Shown one piece after another: positions 44,596 through 53,048 of a stretch of 64,000 bases of DNA (positions are counted from its first letter, which is position 1; each line of letters begins with the position of its first letter). The stretch lies in contig CAVQWX010000006.1 in NCBI GenBank assembly GCA_963717765.1, forward strand, positions 1 through 64,000, given 5' to 3'. Origin of the DNA: JACDER01 sp963717765. Its GTDB lineage: Bacteria > Actinomycetota > Thermoleophilia > Gaiellales > Gaiellaceae. Under the pieces are notes generated by a model. It was not told the origin of the DNA. It made no database searches and worked only from the letters and a program-made list of their open reading frames with translations. Both the position numbers and the translations under genes were made by a program.

Positions 44596-45608
44596 GCCTG
44601 CTCCTTCGCGCGCACGAGGGCATACATCGCCTCGTGCAGTGGGACGGGGACGCCCGTGCTTGCCGCTTCGCGGACAACGGCACCCGTGATGAGGTCGATC
44701 TCGGTCGGTCGGCCGGCCTCGATGTCTTCCAGCATGGAAGGCACGTGGGCGCTTCCGCGCTGCGTGGCGAGGACGTTCATCTTCCAGGGATCATCGTGCA
44801 GGTCGACTCCCGCCGCAGCAGCCACCCGCTGCCCCTCCTCCACCAGCTCACGCACGAGGTGCCCGAGCGCGTCGGTGCTTCCCCGGTCGGCGAAGTGCGG
44901 GTCGTGCGGCAGATGCGTGAGCGCCGAGACCGAGTTGACCGTCGCATTGAAGATCAGCTTCGACCACTGCGCGGGACGGAGGTCCTCGAACGGCCGCGCC
45001 TTCAGGCCGGAGCGGACGATCAGCTCGGCAGTCCGCTCGACCGTCTCGTACGGCGTGTCGCCGTACGGGCCGAGCCAGGTCTCGGTGTCGAGGATGTACT
45101 CGACCTCCGCGTCGCCGCGCCGGTTGCCGCTCATGAACGTGACCGCGGAGATGAGCGGCCAGTCGCCGTAGCGGCGGACGACGTCCTCCGCGCCGAGCCC
45201 GTTCTGGACGGTCATCACAGTGGCGCCGGCGAGATGTCCTTCGAGCGCCGAGGCCGCCTGGTCGAGGTGGGTCGCCTTGGTCGCGACGATGCAGAGGTCG
45301 GCGTGCCCGAGCTCGGCCGGGTCGGTCGTGGCGTCGAGCTGCGCGGTGAAATCGTGGCGACCGGAGACGCGGAGACCACGCTGCTTCAGCGCGCGCGCGT
45401 GCTCCTCGCGCCGGGCGAGCACGACAACATCGGTCACCTGCGCGAGGTGAGCGGCATAGAGGCTGCCGATCGCGCCTGCTCCGACGATGCAGACGCGCGT
45501 GCCGCTACTTCGGTTCAGCCTTGACCGCCGGCCGCTTGCTCTTCCTGCTCCTTGCGTCGGCGGTGGTACTCGAGCCTCTCTTCGAACATCGCTTTCGCGC
45601 GCTTCCAC
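44580..45608 (-). CDS. Ketopantoate-reductase-like protein 2
   Basis: About 310-342 residues, related to the gene that follows it. Rossmann motif VCIVGAGAIGSLYAAHLAQV, NGLGAEDVVRRYGDW and catalytic block QWSKLIFNATVNSVSALTH. The GTG at 45608 is the only standard start and adds ~36 basic residues that overlap a small open frame (45515-45670). The family normally starts right before the Rossmann strand, where only a CTG (about 45518) is available. Both the start and the exact relation to the small gene are unsettled. Confidence 0.85.
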   Translation of the reverse strand: MEARESDVRREARVPPPTQGAGRASGRRSRLNRSSGTRVCIVGAGAIGSLYAAHLAQVTDVVVLARREEHARALKQRGLRVSGRHDFTAQLDATTDPAELGHADLCIVATKATHLDQAASALEGHLAGATVMTVQNGLGAEDVVRRYGDWPLISAVTFMSGNRRGDAEVEYILDTETWLGPYGDTPYETVERTAELIVRSGLKARPFEDLRPAQWSKLIFNATVNSVSALTHLPHDPHFADRGSTDALGHLVRELVEEGQRVAAAAGVDLHDDPWKMNVLATQRGSAHVPSMLEDIEAGRPTEIDLITGAVVREAASTGVPVPLHEAMYALVRAKEQACVSR

Positions 45609-45670
45609 CGTTCCTGGGTGTCCCGATGGACTTGTGCCGCGCTACGGGTTGGCTTCCTCTTCCTCTTCAT
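45515..45670 (-). CDS. Basic micro-protein, 51 residues
   Basis: ATG-initiated frame: MKRKRKPTRSAAQVHRDTQE followed by RWKRAKAMFEERLEYHRRRK and a Gln/Glu tail. Strongly basic, predicted one long helix. It overlaps the end of the acidic micro-protein gene by 29 bases and its stop abuts the Rossmann-coding part of the next gene. No family recognised. Real translation is plausible because it fills the otherwise empty space between two coupled genes, but it is short. Confidence 0.5.
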   Translation of the reverse strand: MKRKRKPTRSAAQVHRDTQERWKRAKAMFEERLEYHRRRKEQEEQAAGGQG

Positions 45671-45785
45671 CCGGCTCCTCTCCAAGCAGGTAGCGGATCT
45701 CCTTCAGGTGAACCTCGATCTCAACCAGGTTGGCGTTCGCGTGGAATAGCCCTTCGATGATAGTCCGCACGTCTTCTGGCTCCAT
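45642..45785 (-). CDS. Acidic micro-protein, 47 residues
   Basis: ATG-initiated frame: MEPEDVRTIIEGLFHANANL, VEIEVHLKEIRYLLGEEP, then an Asp/Glu run. Amphipathic helix with a strongly acidic tail. An upstream in-frame ATG (45800) would add five residues. It lies about 60 bases after the LeuA-like gene and overlaps the basic micro-protein. The pair's opposite charges suggest they might bind each other. No family recognised. Confidence 0.55.
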   Translation of the reverse strand: MEPEDVRTIIEGLFHANANLVEIEVHLKEIRYLLGEEPDEEEEEANP

Positions 45786-45847
45786 CTGCCCATGCTCCAT
45801 GCGCGTGGAGCGAACGCAAGCCAACTGACGGTCTTGGCACAGCTTCG

Positions 45848-47008
45848 TCACCGAGTCGCGCGAGTGACGAGCGCCCGGAACTCGTCGTCCGAGACGAGCC
45901 CGTACCGCTCGGCCGCGATCCGCTTCACCTCGGCGAGCAGATCGCGGTACTCCTCCTCCGGCACGTCCAGTCCGAGCTCGTCGGCCTTGATCCGGATCGA
46001 GTCGACGCCGCTCTTCTTGCCGAGGACGATGCGCCGCTCGGCGCCGACCAGGTCGGCCGCGAACGGTTCGATCGCAGGCGGATCGTGGAACTGGCTGGCG
46101 ACCGCGCCGCTCTCGCGCGTGAACAGGTTCTCGCCCACGACCGGCTTCCAGGGCTCGAGCTCGTAGCCGGACAGCTCCTGCACGCGGCCGGAGACCTCGC
46201 GCAGCTTCTCCAGCCGCAGGTTCGTCTCGGTCCCGTACAGCGCGTGGAGGGCCATCGCGACCTCCCCCAGGTTCGCGTTGCCGGCCCTCTCCCCCATCCC
46301 GTTGATCGTCCCGTGCACCCAGCTTGCCCCCGCGCGAACGGCGGCGACGGCGCCTGCCGTGGCGAGGCCGAAGTCGTTGTGGCCGTGGAAGTGGACGGGG
46401 ACGTCCGGTCCGAGCCAGTCGCGCGCCTTCGCCACCAGGTATCCGACGGCCTCGGGAGCGGCGACGCCGATCGTGTCGACCACGACCGCCTCCTGCGCGC
46501 CGGCCTGGTGCGCGGTCTTGTAGACGGTCTCGAGGAAGGAGAGGTCGGCGCGCGTCCCGTCCACGCCGAAGAAGGCGATCGTCATCCCGCTCTGCACGGC
46601 GTGCGAGACGGCGTCGTCGATGCGGCGGAGTACCTCCTCGTGGTCGAGTAGGAGCGCACCGAGCTTGCGCTCGCTGACCGGCGCCTCGATCACCGCCGCG
46701 CTCAGGCCGAGCTCGAGCAGCGCGTCCACGTCGGCGCGGAGGGCGCGGGAGAAGCCCCACACTTCTGCGCGCAGTCCGGCGCCGTGGATGAGCTCGACGG
46801 CGCGCCGGTCCTCCTCCGAGACGCGGGGGAAGCCGGCCTCGATGCGGTCGATGCCGAGCTCGTCCAGGAGTCGCGCGATCTCGAGCTTCTGCTCGGGATC
46901 GAGGACGACGCCGACCGTCTGCTCGCCGTCGCGCAGCGTCGTGTCGTACAAACCGACCCGCCCGCCGATGCGGACGTCGTCGTTCAGGTGTCCGGTCCAC
47001 ACGTTCAT
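45848..47008 (-). CDS. LeuA/NifV-like acyl-CoA condensing enzyme
   Basis: About 386 residues, HMGL-like TIM barrel. GLYDTTLRDGEQTVGVVLD opens the barrel with the metal-binding Asp and conserved Arg; IDRIEAGFPRVSEED, VPVHFHGHNDFGLATAGAVA (metal His pair) and INGMGERAGNANLGEVAMAL follow. The length is that of homocitrate synthase NifV or citramalate-type enzymes and lacks the C-terminal leucine-feedback domain of LeuA. It could condense acetyl-CoA with a 2-oxo acid or run as a lyase. ATG start overlaps the upstream M24 stop by four bases (ATGA). Confidence 0.85.
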   Translation of the reverse strand: MNVWTGHLNDDVRIGGRVGLYDTTLRDGEQTVGVVLDPEQKLEIARLLDELGIDRIEAGFPRVSEEDRRAVELIHGAGLRAEVWGFSRALRADVDALLELGLSAAVIEAPVSERKLGALLLDHEEVLRRIDDAVSHAVQSGMTIAFFGVDGTRADLSFLETVYKTAHQAGAQEAVVVDTIGVAAPEAVGYLVAKARDWLGPDVPVHFHGHNDFGLATAGAVAAVRAGASWVHGTINGMGERAGNANLGEVAMALHALYGTETNLRLEKLREVSGRVQELSGYELEPWKPVVGENLFTRESGAVASQFHDPPAIEPFAADLVGAERRIVLGKKSGVDSIRIKADELGLDVPEEEYRDLLAEVKRIAAERYGLVSDDEFRALVTRATR

Positions 47009-48144
47009 CGGAAGTCGTCCGGGTAGCGGGAGAGCTTGTCCGGGCCGTCCGCGGTGATCAGGAAGTTGTCCTCCAGTCGCAGGCCTCCGCCCCCCTCCCA
47101 GTAGATTCCCGGCTCGATCGCGAGCACCATTCCCTCGCGGATCGTGCCCGATCCGGCCTGGTGCGCGTAGGGAGGCTCGTGCGCGCGGGCGCCGACGCCG
47201 TGGCAAATCGGGTGGGAAGGCTGGCCGGGGTAGCCCGCTTCTGCGATGCCGTCGCGGACGAGCCGGTCGAGCGCGGGCAGGCTCGCGCCGTCGCGAGCAT
47301 GGTCGACCGCCGCGTTGTAGACGTCGAGAAGCTGGTCGAGCAGCTCGTCGTACGCGGGCGTCAGGTCGCCGGGGCACACGTTCTTCGTGTGGTCGCACCA
47401 GTAGCCGTCGACGCACACCCAGATCTCCAGGAGCGTCGGCTCGTGCTCCTGCACGGGACGTTCGCCCGTCGCCGTGAAGGTGCGGATGCCGGGGCCCGAC
47501 CAGACGAGGGAGTAGCCTCTCGCGCGGCCGCCGCCTTCGGCGAGCACGTGGCCCTCCCACATCGCAGCGACCTCGCTCTCCTTCATGCCCGCGCGAATGT
47601 TCTGCGCGACGTGCTCGGTTGCGGACGCCGCCAGGTCGTTCGCCTCCCGCATCCGTTCGATCTCCTGCCCGGTCTTGATCATGCGCGCCTCCGCGAGCAG
47701 CGGCGACGCGTCCTCGGCCGCGCCGAACGCCTCGAAGAACGGTTGCGTGAAGACGGTCGGTTCTCCGACCATGCGGTCGGCGACCTGGGTACCTTGCGAG
47801 AGCTCGAGGCCGATGCGCTCGAGCCCGCGCTCACGGCAGACGGCCTGAGCCAGGTCGGTCGATCTGGCCCAGGCCGGGCGCGGATCGTCCGGCGCATAAC
47901 CCTTGAACGGCCGCAGATCGACCGTCCACGCCGTGCTGGAGGCCTCGTCCAGCTGCGGTTCCATCACAACCAGCGTGGGATCTCCTTCCCGGGGGAAGAC
48001 GACGACGTCGTAGCCCTTCATGCACCAGTAGTTGGAGAGGTAGAGGACGTTGTCGGGGGCGCGCACCACCAGCGCGTCGAGATCGCGCTCGGCCATGAGC
48101 GCGCGCACACGGCCCAGCTTGGCGTCGTCTCGCGGCCGGCTCAT
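47005..48144 (-). CDS. M24-family metallohydrolase
   Basis: A protein of 379 residues. N-terminal creatinase-like domain (DLDALVVRAPDNVLYLSNYW), then pita-bread fold with ligands in LLEIWVCVDGYWCDHTKN (Glu at the first Asp position, second Asp kept), ICHGVGARAHEPPYAHQ, VLAIEPGIYWEGGGG and LRLEDNFLIT. Likely a metal-dependent hydrolase of Xaa-Pro dipeptides or a related amide. Overlaps both neighbours by four bases, so it is translated in coupling with the MBL hydrolase before it and the LeuA-like enzyme after it. Confidence 0.87.
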   Translation of the reverse strand: MSRPRDDAKLGRVRALMAERDLDALVVRAPDNVLYLSNYWCMKGYDVVVFPREGDPTLVVMEPQLDEASSTAWTVDLRPFKGYAPDDPRPAWARSTDLAQAVCRERGLERIGLELSQGTQVADRMVGEPTVFTQPFFEAFGAAEDASPLLAEARMIKTGQEIERMREANDLAASATEHVAQNIRAGMKESEVAAMWEGHVLAEGGGRARGYSLVWSGPGIRTFTATGERPVQEHEPTLLEIWVCVDGYWCDHTKNVCPGDLTPAYDELLDQLLDVYNAAVDHARDGASLPALDRLVRDGIAEAGYPGQPSHPICHGVGARAHEPPYAHQAGSGTIREGMVLAIEPGIYWEGGGGLRLEDNFLITADGPDKLSRYPDDFR

Positions 48145-48884
48145 CGGCGAATTCCTTCGCGCGCGTGGCTGAGGTAGATCGTCCGGTCGCCGAACTCGTC
48201 GAGGATCCGCCGCCGCGTCTCCACCGCGAGCTGGGGGTCCTCGTCATAGCCGAATGTCCATTCCGGGTGATCGAGCTGTGCGGGGTGCGGCACGGCGTCC
48301 GCCACAATCACCGCGTAGTTGCCGACCAGGAGGCCCGCGTGCCCGTCGTCGTGTCCCGGAAGCGGGACGACCTTGACTCCGGGCGCGATCTCGTCGCGGT
48401 CGCCGACCGCCTCGATGTCCTCGATCCCGAGGACGCAGCGATCGATGTGCACCCGCCCGGCACGACGGCGCGCAGCTGCGAGCGCATCCTCGTGCAGCAG
48501 GTACCGGGCGCGCGGAAACGTGCGGCTCCCGTCCTCCTGGGCGTTCCATCCGACGTGGTCGATGTGGACGTGCGTCAGGAAGACGATGTCGACGTCGTCG
48601 GGCTCGACCCCGTGCCGCCGCAGCTCGGGCAGCAGCTTCTCCTGCGACTCCGGCTCGGGCATCCAGTCCGTCCACAGCCCCTTGGGCCCGGCGCCTGTGT
48701 CCACCACGATCGTCCGGTCTCCCGCACGCACGAGGAAGCACATGATCGGCAGCCGCCAGTCGTTGCCGGAGACCAGCTCGGGGTAGCGGTCGCGGTACGG
48801 CGCCCAATCCGTCTCCGACATGTCCGGGAAGAGCTCTTCGAGCGGCCCCAGCAGGCCGACGCCGTCGGCGAGCGGCTCTACCAC
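48141..48884 (-). CDS. Metallo-beta-lactamase-fold hydrolase
   Basis: About 247 residues from a GTG at 48884. Metal site IVFLTHVHIDHVGWNAQ (HxHxDH), LPGHDDGHAGLLVGN and IVADAVPHPAQ; earlier TIVVDTGAGPKG. Similar to quorum-lactonase-like and other small-ester hydrolases; substrate unknown. The start overlaps the FAH-family stop by seven bases and the end overlaps the M24 start by four, marking a tight operon. Confidence 0.88.
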   Translation of the reverse strand: MVEPLADGVGLLGPLEELFPDMSETDWAPYRDRYPELVSGNDWRLPIMCFLVRAGDRTIVVDTGAGPKGLWTDWMPEPESQEKLLPELRRHGVEPDDVDIVFLTHVHIDHVGWNAQEDGSRTFPRARYLLHEDALAAARRRAGRVHIDRCVLGIEDIEAVGDRDEIAPGVKVVPLPGHDDGHAGLLVGNYAVIVADAVPHPAQLDHPEWTFGYDEDPQLAVETRRRILDEFGDRTIYLSHAREGIRR

Positions 48885-49747
48885 CGCACGCGCTCGGGCG
48901 GCGGCTCTCCGTGGGCCTCCTCCCAGGAGACCACGGGGTTCCGCAGAACGCCGATCCTCTCGATCTCCGCCTCGATCACGTCCCCGGGCTTGAGGTAGAG
49001 CGAGGCCGCATCCTCCGAGAAGCCCGCGACGCCGGAAACGGTGCCCGTGGAAACGACGTCCCCCGCGCTGTATCCGAGCGCCGAGTAGCGGGAGAGGATC
49101 TCCGGGATCGTCACGCTCATGTTCGCCGAGTGCGAGCGCTGGCGCGACTCGCCGTTCACGCGCAGCTCCATCGCGAGGTCGTGTGGGTCGCCGATCTCGT
49201 CGGGGGTCACGATCCACGGCCCGAGCGGGCAGAAGGTGTCGATCGCCTTGCAGAACGAGAAGACGCCCGACTCCATCTCGCGCCGCTGGATGTCGCGCGC
49301 CGTGATGTCGTTGAAGATCACGTAGCCGCCGATGTAGTCCTCCGCCTCCTCCGGGCCGAACCACTTGCCCGCCTTGCGGATGACCACCGCGAGCTCGAGC
49401 TCGTAGTCGAGCTCCTCGGTGAGGTGCTCGGGGTACACGACAGGATCGTCCGGCCCGATGATCGCGTCCACGTTCTGGAAGAAGACGATCCAGGGCGCGA
49501 TCTTGTGCGACCAGCCGACGCGCTTGGATTCCTCCTCGTGCTCGCGGAAGTTGCCGGCGGTGTGAAAGAACTTCTTGGGGATGATCGGGGCGCGCAGACG
49601 GATGTCGGCGAGCGCGTACTCCTTCCCCGTCGTGTGTGGAACCTCGTCACGCTCGAACAGCTCGCGCATCGAGCCCGCGTCGAGCTCGGCGATCAGGTCG
49701 CCCTCGACGCGCCCGACCCTGCCTTCATCGAAGGTGGCAAGCTTCAT
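48878..49747 (-). CDS. Fumarylacetoacetate-hydrolase-family protein
   Basis: A protein of 289 residues. FAH fold with metal ligands in ELDYELELAVVIRKAGKWFG (the E-x-E motif) and GGYVIFNDITARDIQRREME (Asp), plus KKFFHTAGNFREHEEE and DVVSTGTVSGVAGFSEDAAS. The family cleaves or hydrates 2,4-dioxo and 2-oxo-4-enoate compounds, or decarboxylates oxaloacetate, usually in ring-breakdown pathways. Its presence is the strongest sign that the surrounding operon is catabolic. Confidence 0.92.
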   Translation of the reverse strand: MKLATFDEGRVGRVEGDLIAELDAGSMRELFERDEVPHTTGKEYALADIRLRAPIIPKKFFHTAGNFREHEEESKRVGWSHKIAPWIVFFQNVDAIIGPDDPVVYPEHLTEELDYELELAVVIRKAGKWFGPEEAEDYIGGYVIFNDITARDIQRREMESGVFSFCKAIDTFCPLGPWIVTPDEIGDPHDLAMELRVNGESRQRSHSANMSVTIPEILSRYSALGYSAGDVVSTGTVSGVAGFSEDAASLYLKPGDVIEAEIERIGVLRNPVVSWEEAHGEPPPERVRW

Positions 49748-49804
49748 CGCCGCCGATGCTAATCACGCTCATCCAAGAACGCGACGGCAAGTCGATCTGC
49801 CTCG

Positions 49805-50356
49805 TCAGCGCGCCCGAAGCCAGCTGACGACCTCGGCCGCGTTACGGTCAGGCGGAAAGACCGGGTAGAACACCTTCGCGACCGCGCAGGCCTCGATCAC
49901 GAGCGTGACCCGCTTGTACAGAGTCATCCCCTCGTACTCGAACGTCGGCAGGCGCAGCGCGGCGCCCAGCTTGCGCTCGGGGTCGGCGATCACGGGATAG
50001 GGGATGTGGTTTCGCTCCGCGAACTCGACCTGCTCCTCGAGCGGCTGCGCGGACAGCCCCGCGACGGCGGCTGCGAGCTCCTCCAGCTCGGCTGTGTGGT
50101 CGCGGAAGGCGCACGACTGCGGGGTGCAGCCTCGGGCGCCCGGGACGGCGTCCCAGTCCGGGCCGACTGGGGTATCCGGGTGCCCGGTGCGCGGATAGAT
50201 GTACAGCACGAGGCGGTTCATCGAGAGGGCCCGCACCGAGACCGGGCCTTGCGAAGACTCGAGCGTCAGCTGCGGAAGCATCTGCCCGAGCAGATGATCG
50301 GTCGCGCCGTCGTCCTCGGGGACGGGAAGCCCCTCCGGAAGCTGGTAGAGGCTCAT
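49805..50356 (-). CDS. AhpC/TSA-type redoxin
   Basis: A protein of 183 residues. YIYPRTGHPDTPVGPDWDAV is followed by PGARGCTPQSCAFRDHTAEL with two cysteines five apart, like PrxQ resolving pairs, and GLSAQPLEEQVEFAERNHIP, PVIADPERKLGAALRLPTFE. An insertion of about 12 residues precedes the peroxidatic cysteine compared with Bcp. Likely thiol peroxidase, perhaps handling peroxide from the flavin monooxygenase upstream. ATGA overlap with the preceding secreted protein gene. Confidence 0.87.
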   Translation of the reverse strand: MSLYQLPEGLPVPEDDGATDHLLGQMLPQLTLESSQGPVSVRALSMNRLVLYIYPRTGHPDTPVGPDWDAVPGARGCTPQSCAFRDHTAELEELAAAVAGLSAQPLEEQVEFAERNHIPYPVIADPERKLGAALRLPTFEYEGMTLYKRVTLVIEACAVAKVFYPVFPPDRNAAEVVSWLRAR

Positions 50357-50823
50357 TTGCAGCGGAAGGAGCCGGTGACCGCCGCGCGCCGGCCCACGGC
50401 CCGGCCCGAGAAGGATCCGCGCGTCTGCTTGTTCGTGAGCCGCAACTTCACATTGGAGACCGAGTAGCGCTTCCCTCCGATCGCCCACGTGATCACGGCG
50501 CGGCGGTAGACGCCGTCGCGCTTCGCGCTCGGGACCGTGACGCCGAAGTAGCTGTACCGCGGCTTGCCCTTTCGGCTTGTGAGCTTCCCGATGCTCATCG
50601 TGAACACACGCGTGATGCCGGCGCGCAGGCACGAGCCGTTCCGGAAGGTGTAGGTCTTGCCCGCGACCTTCACGGAGGCCGACGCCGGCCCGCAGTAGGT
50701 GCGGTAGATCACCTTGCCAACCTTGTGGGCCCCCGGCTTGCAAGCCACAGCGGCACCTGGGCCGCTTCCGGCGGCGGCAGCTACAAGCGCCACGAGCCCC
50801 GCCAGGATGAACGCGCGCTTCAC
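50353..50823 (-). CDS. Small secreted protein
   Basis: A protein of 156 residues with signal peptide (KRAFILAGLVALVAAAAG). Four cysteines in the mature protein (ACKPGAHKVGKVIYRTYCGP, GSCLRAG, C-terminal FRC) could form two disulfides. Basic, beta-rich (RYSYFGVTVPSAKRDGVYRR). No known family. Four-base overlaps with both neighbours place it inside the operon, odd for a set of cytoplasmic enzymes. Confidence 0.75.
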   Translation of the reverse strand: MKRAFILAGLVALVAAAAGSGPGAAVACKPGAHKVGKVIYRTYCGPASASVKVAGKTYTFRNGSCLRAGITRVFTMSIGKLTSRKGKPRYSYFGVTVPSAKRDGVYRRAVITWAIGGKRYSVSNVKLRLTNKQTRGSFSGRAVGRRAAVTGSFRCK

Positions 50824-52010
50824 GTCCCGCAGATCCTCATCGCGGCGCGAGCGTACACCTCTGCCGTCTGGACGAGACCGTCGATGTCGAGGTTCTCGCC
50901 CAGCTCCGCGCTCGGCAGTCCGCTCGACGTGCCGTAGTTGAGCGTCTCGATGCCGTAGCGCGTCAGCACGGACGCATCGGAGAACCAGCGCGTGACGTCG
51001 CGCTCGGGCTCGGCGCCGAAGACCTCCGCGTGCGCTCCCGCGACGGCCTCGACGAGCGGATGGTCGGCGGCGATCTCGGCACCCGGCGCGGTCACGTAGA
51101 CCTCCGCGTCCACTCCCTCGAGCGAACGGGCGAAGTCGATCGCCTCGCGGCGCGCGTCCTGCATCGTCACGTTCGGCGGCACGCGCAGGTCGAGGTATAG
51201 ATCGGTGCGGTGCGGCGTCCGCGAGGCTCGCCAGCCGAAGCCGCCTTCGATCGATCCGACATTGGCGACCCCGCGCACGCCTTCGTAGCTCATTTCCTCC
51301 TCCCAGGCCGGGAGCCATTCGAGCACCGCATCGAGCACGCGGCGCATGCGCAGGATCGAGTTCTCGTCCCGCCGCCCCTCGCTGAAGGCGGTGTGGATGA
51401 ACGGTCCGTGCGTGGAGAGCCGGAGCCAGAGCGAGCCGAAGTGCGCGAGCACGAGCTTGTTCTCGGTCGGCTCGCCGAGGATGCACATGTCCGCCACACC
51501 GCCGTGCGTGACGAGGTAGCGCGAACCGGCTGCGTAGCCGCGGAACTCGGCGCCCTGCGCGTCGCCCTGCTGCGTCTTCTCGATCTCGCCCGCGACCGCC
51601 GCGATGAGGACGTCCCCCTTCAGCCGCACCCCCTGATCCTGGAGCGCGCGTACTGCCTCGATGTACGCGGCGACGGCTCCCTTCATGTTCGAGATGCCGA
51701 GCCCGTAGATGCGGCCGTCCTGCTCGAAGCCCTGGGGCTGGAAGCCGGGGATGCCTTGCAGCCACGGCTCGCGTCCGGAGTACGACGTGTCGAGATGGCC
51801 GTTGAACATGAGCGACGGGCCGCCGCCGGTGCCCGACCACGTGCCGAGGACGTTCGCGCGGCCGTCCTCCACCTGCTGCCACTGGACGTGCAGGCCCATC
51901 CCTTCCAGTACCTCGCGCACGGCCTCGGCGCAGGCCTGCTCGGAGCCGGTGAACGACGGGATGGAGACGAGCCGGATCGCCAGCTCGACGAGGCGGTCGC
52001 GGTCGATCAT
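50820..52010 (-). CDS. M20-family hydrolase (ArgE/DapE-like)
   Basis: A protein of 396 residues. LMFNGHLDTSYSGREPW gives the first metal His and its Asp; the bridging-Asp position in the family's G-x-x-D-x-K-G motif reads GLGISNMKGAVAAY, an Asn. VAGEIEKTQQG holds one Glu where two are typical, and DMCILGEPTENKLVLAH has the next ligand. A dimerisation lid domain and TSSGLPSAELGENLD follow. Either a divergent subgroup with one metal or an altered catalytic centre. Deacylase or dipeptidase of a small N-acyl compound is likely. Overlaps neighbours by four bases on both sides. Confidence 0.88.
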   Translation of the reverse strand: MIDRDRLVELAIRLVSIPSFTGSEQACAEAVREVLEGMGLHVQWQQVEDGRANVLGTWSGTGGGPSLMFNGHLDTSYSGREPWLQGIPGFQPQGFEQDGRIYGLGISNMKGAVAAYIEAVRALQDQGVRLKGDVLIAAVAGEIEKTQQGDAQGAEFRGYAAGSRYLVTHGGVADMCILGEPTENKLVLAHFGSLWLRLSTHGPFIHTAFSEGRRDENSILRMRRVLDAVLEWLPAWEEEMSYEGVRGVANVGSIEGGFGWRASRTPHRTDLYLDLRVPPNVTMQDARREAIDFARSLEGVDAEVYVTAPGAEIAADHPLVEAVAGAHAEVFGAEPERDVTRWFSDASVLTRYGIETLNYGTSSGLPSAELGENLDIDGLVQTAEVYARAAMRICGT

Positions 52011-53029
52011 CGGAAGCGAGGGAGGACGTCTTTGCCGAACAGCTCGATCTGCTCGTGGCGGTTGTGACCCCACAGCTCGAGCATCACGTGCGTACACCCC
52101 GCGTCGCGGTACTCCTCGATCGCGGCGATGCAGTCGGCCGGCGTCCCCGCGATGGGCTTGCACTTGTCGAGAATCGCGTCGCTCACCTCGGCCTTGGCGG
52201 CAAGCCTTCCTCCCCGCTCCATCGCTTCGGCGACGGGGCGGATCTCGTCCTGGTCCAGGCCCGCGAGCTCGAGCAGCGTGTCCGCGGAGCCGCGGATGTT
52301 CTGCACCTTGTTCGCGAGATACATCCCGGCGATCTCGCGTGCCCCGTCGCGCCCCTCGTCGCGGTCGTGCCCGATGGAGGCCACGACCGTGCAGCCAATG
52401 TCGATGTCGGCGTCGACGTTCCCGCGCGTGTACCGAACGAAGGCGGGCGTCGTGATCGACGGGGTGAGGCAGCCGTCCGCGATCTCCCCTGCGAGCGCCT
52501 GCATCTTGGGCGCCGTCGCGGCCACGTAGACGGGCGGGACCTCGCGCGGCGCGTCAGCGCCATCCTGCGCGGGGACGTCGGCGCTCCACGTCTCGCCTTC
52601 GTAGCGGAACTCGTTGCCGGAGAGCACGCCGCGCACGATGGCGACCGCGTCGCGCATCGGCCCGAGCGTCTTCTTCGTCTGCATGAGCGCGTTGTTGAGA
52701 AAGATCTTCGACGTCCCGTAACCCAGGATGAAGCGGTCGGGCGCGAGCTCCTGCACGACACGGGCGTCCATCGCCACTTGCACGGGGTGGCGCGTGAACG
52801 GGGAGATGATCCCCCATCCGATCGTGAGCCGGTCGGTCGCGCGGGCCATCAGCGCGGACGTGACGGTGGAGGACCGGGCCTCCATCTGGTGCTTGCGCCA
52901 CCACGGATACGCCTCGGCGAGCCAGATCGTGTCGAAGCCGGCGCGGTCGAGCGCCTGCGCCGTCGAGATCATCTCCTCGACCGGCTCCATGGTCAGCTGC
53001 ATAACGCCGATGCGGAACGGAGGGGTCAC
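52007..53029 (-). CDS. Luciferase-like (LLM) flavin/F420 oxidoreductase
   Basis: A protein of 340 residues, TIM barrel of the LLM superfamily: FRIGVMQLTMEPVEEMISTA, GFDTIWLAEAYPWWRKHQME, DRLTIGWGIISPFTRHPVQV, APDRFILGYGTSKIFLNNAL and PPVYVAATAPKMQALAGEIA. Members use FMNH2 to hydroxylate or F420 to transfer hydride; the sequence alone does not settle which. As first gene of the minus-strand run it could begin the breakdown of the unknown substrate. The start lies 19 bases from a divergent acetyltransferase. Confidence 0.92.
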   Translation of the reverse strand: MTPPFRIGVMQLTMEPVEEMISTAQALDRAGFDTIWLAEAYPWWRKHQMEARSSTVTSALMARATDRLTIGWGIISPFTRHPVQVAMDARVVQELAPDRFILGYGTSKIFLNNALMQTKKTLGPMRDAVAIVRGVLSGNEFRYEGETWSADVPAQDGADAPREVPPVYVAATAPKMQALAGEIADGCLTPSITTPAFVRYTRGNVDADIDIGCTVVASIGHDRDEGRDGAREIAGMYLANKVQNIRGSADTLLELAGLDQDEIRPVAEAMERGGRLAAKAEVSDAILDKCKPIAGTPADCIAAIEEYRDAGCTHVMLELWGHNRHEQIELFGKDVLPRFR

Positions 53030-53048
53030 GAGGCAATACTGTCACGCA

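Noticed and set aside
45642..47000. A 452-codon minus-strand frame
   Set aside because: Most of it is an Arg-rich shadow of the LeuA-like gene; only its last 47 codons, after an internal ATG, look like a protein and are listed separately.
49636..49827. Plus-strand frame ending ITLIQERDGKSICLVSAPEA
   Set aside because: The plausible part is only ~24 residues and the rest is antisense to the FAH-family gene.
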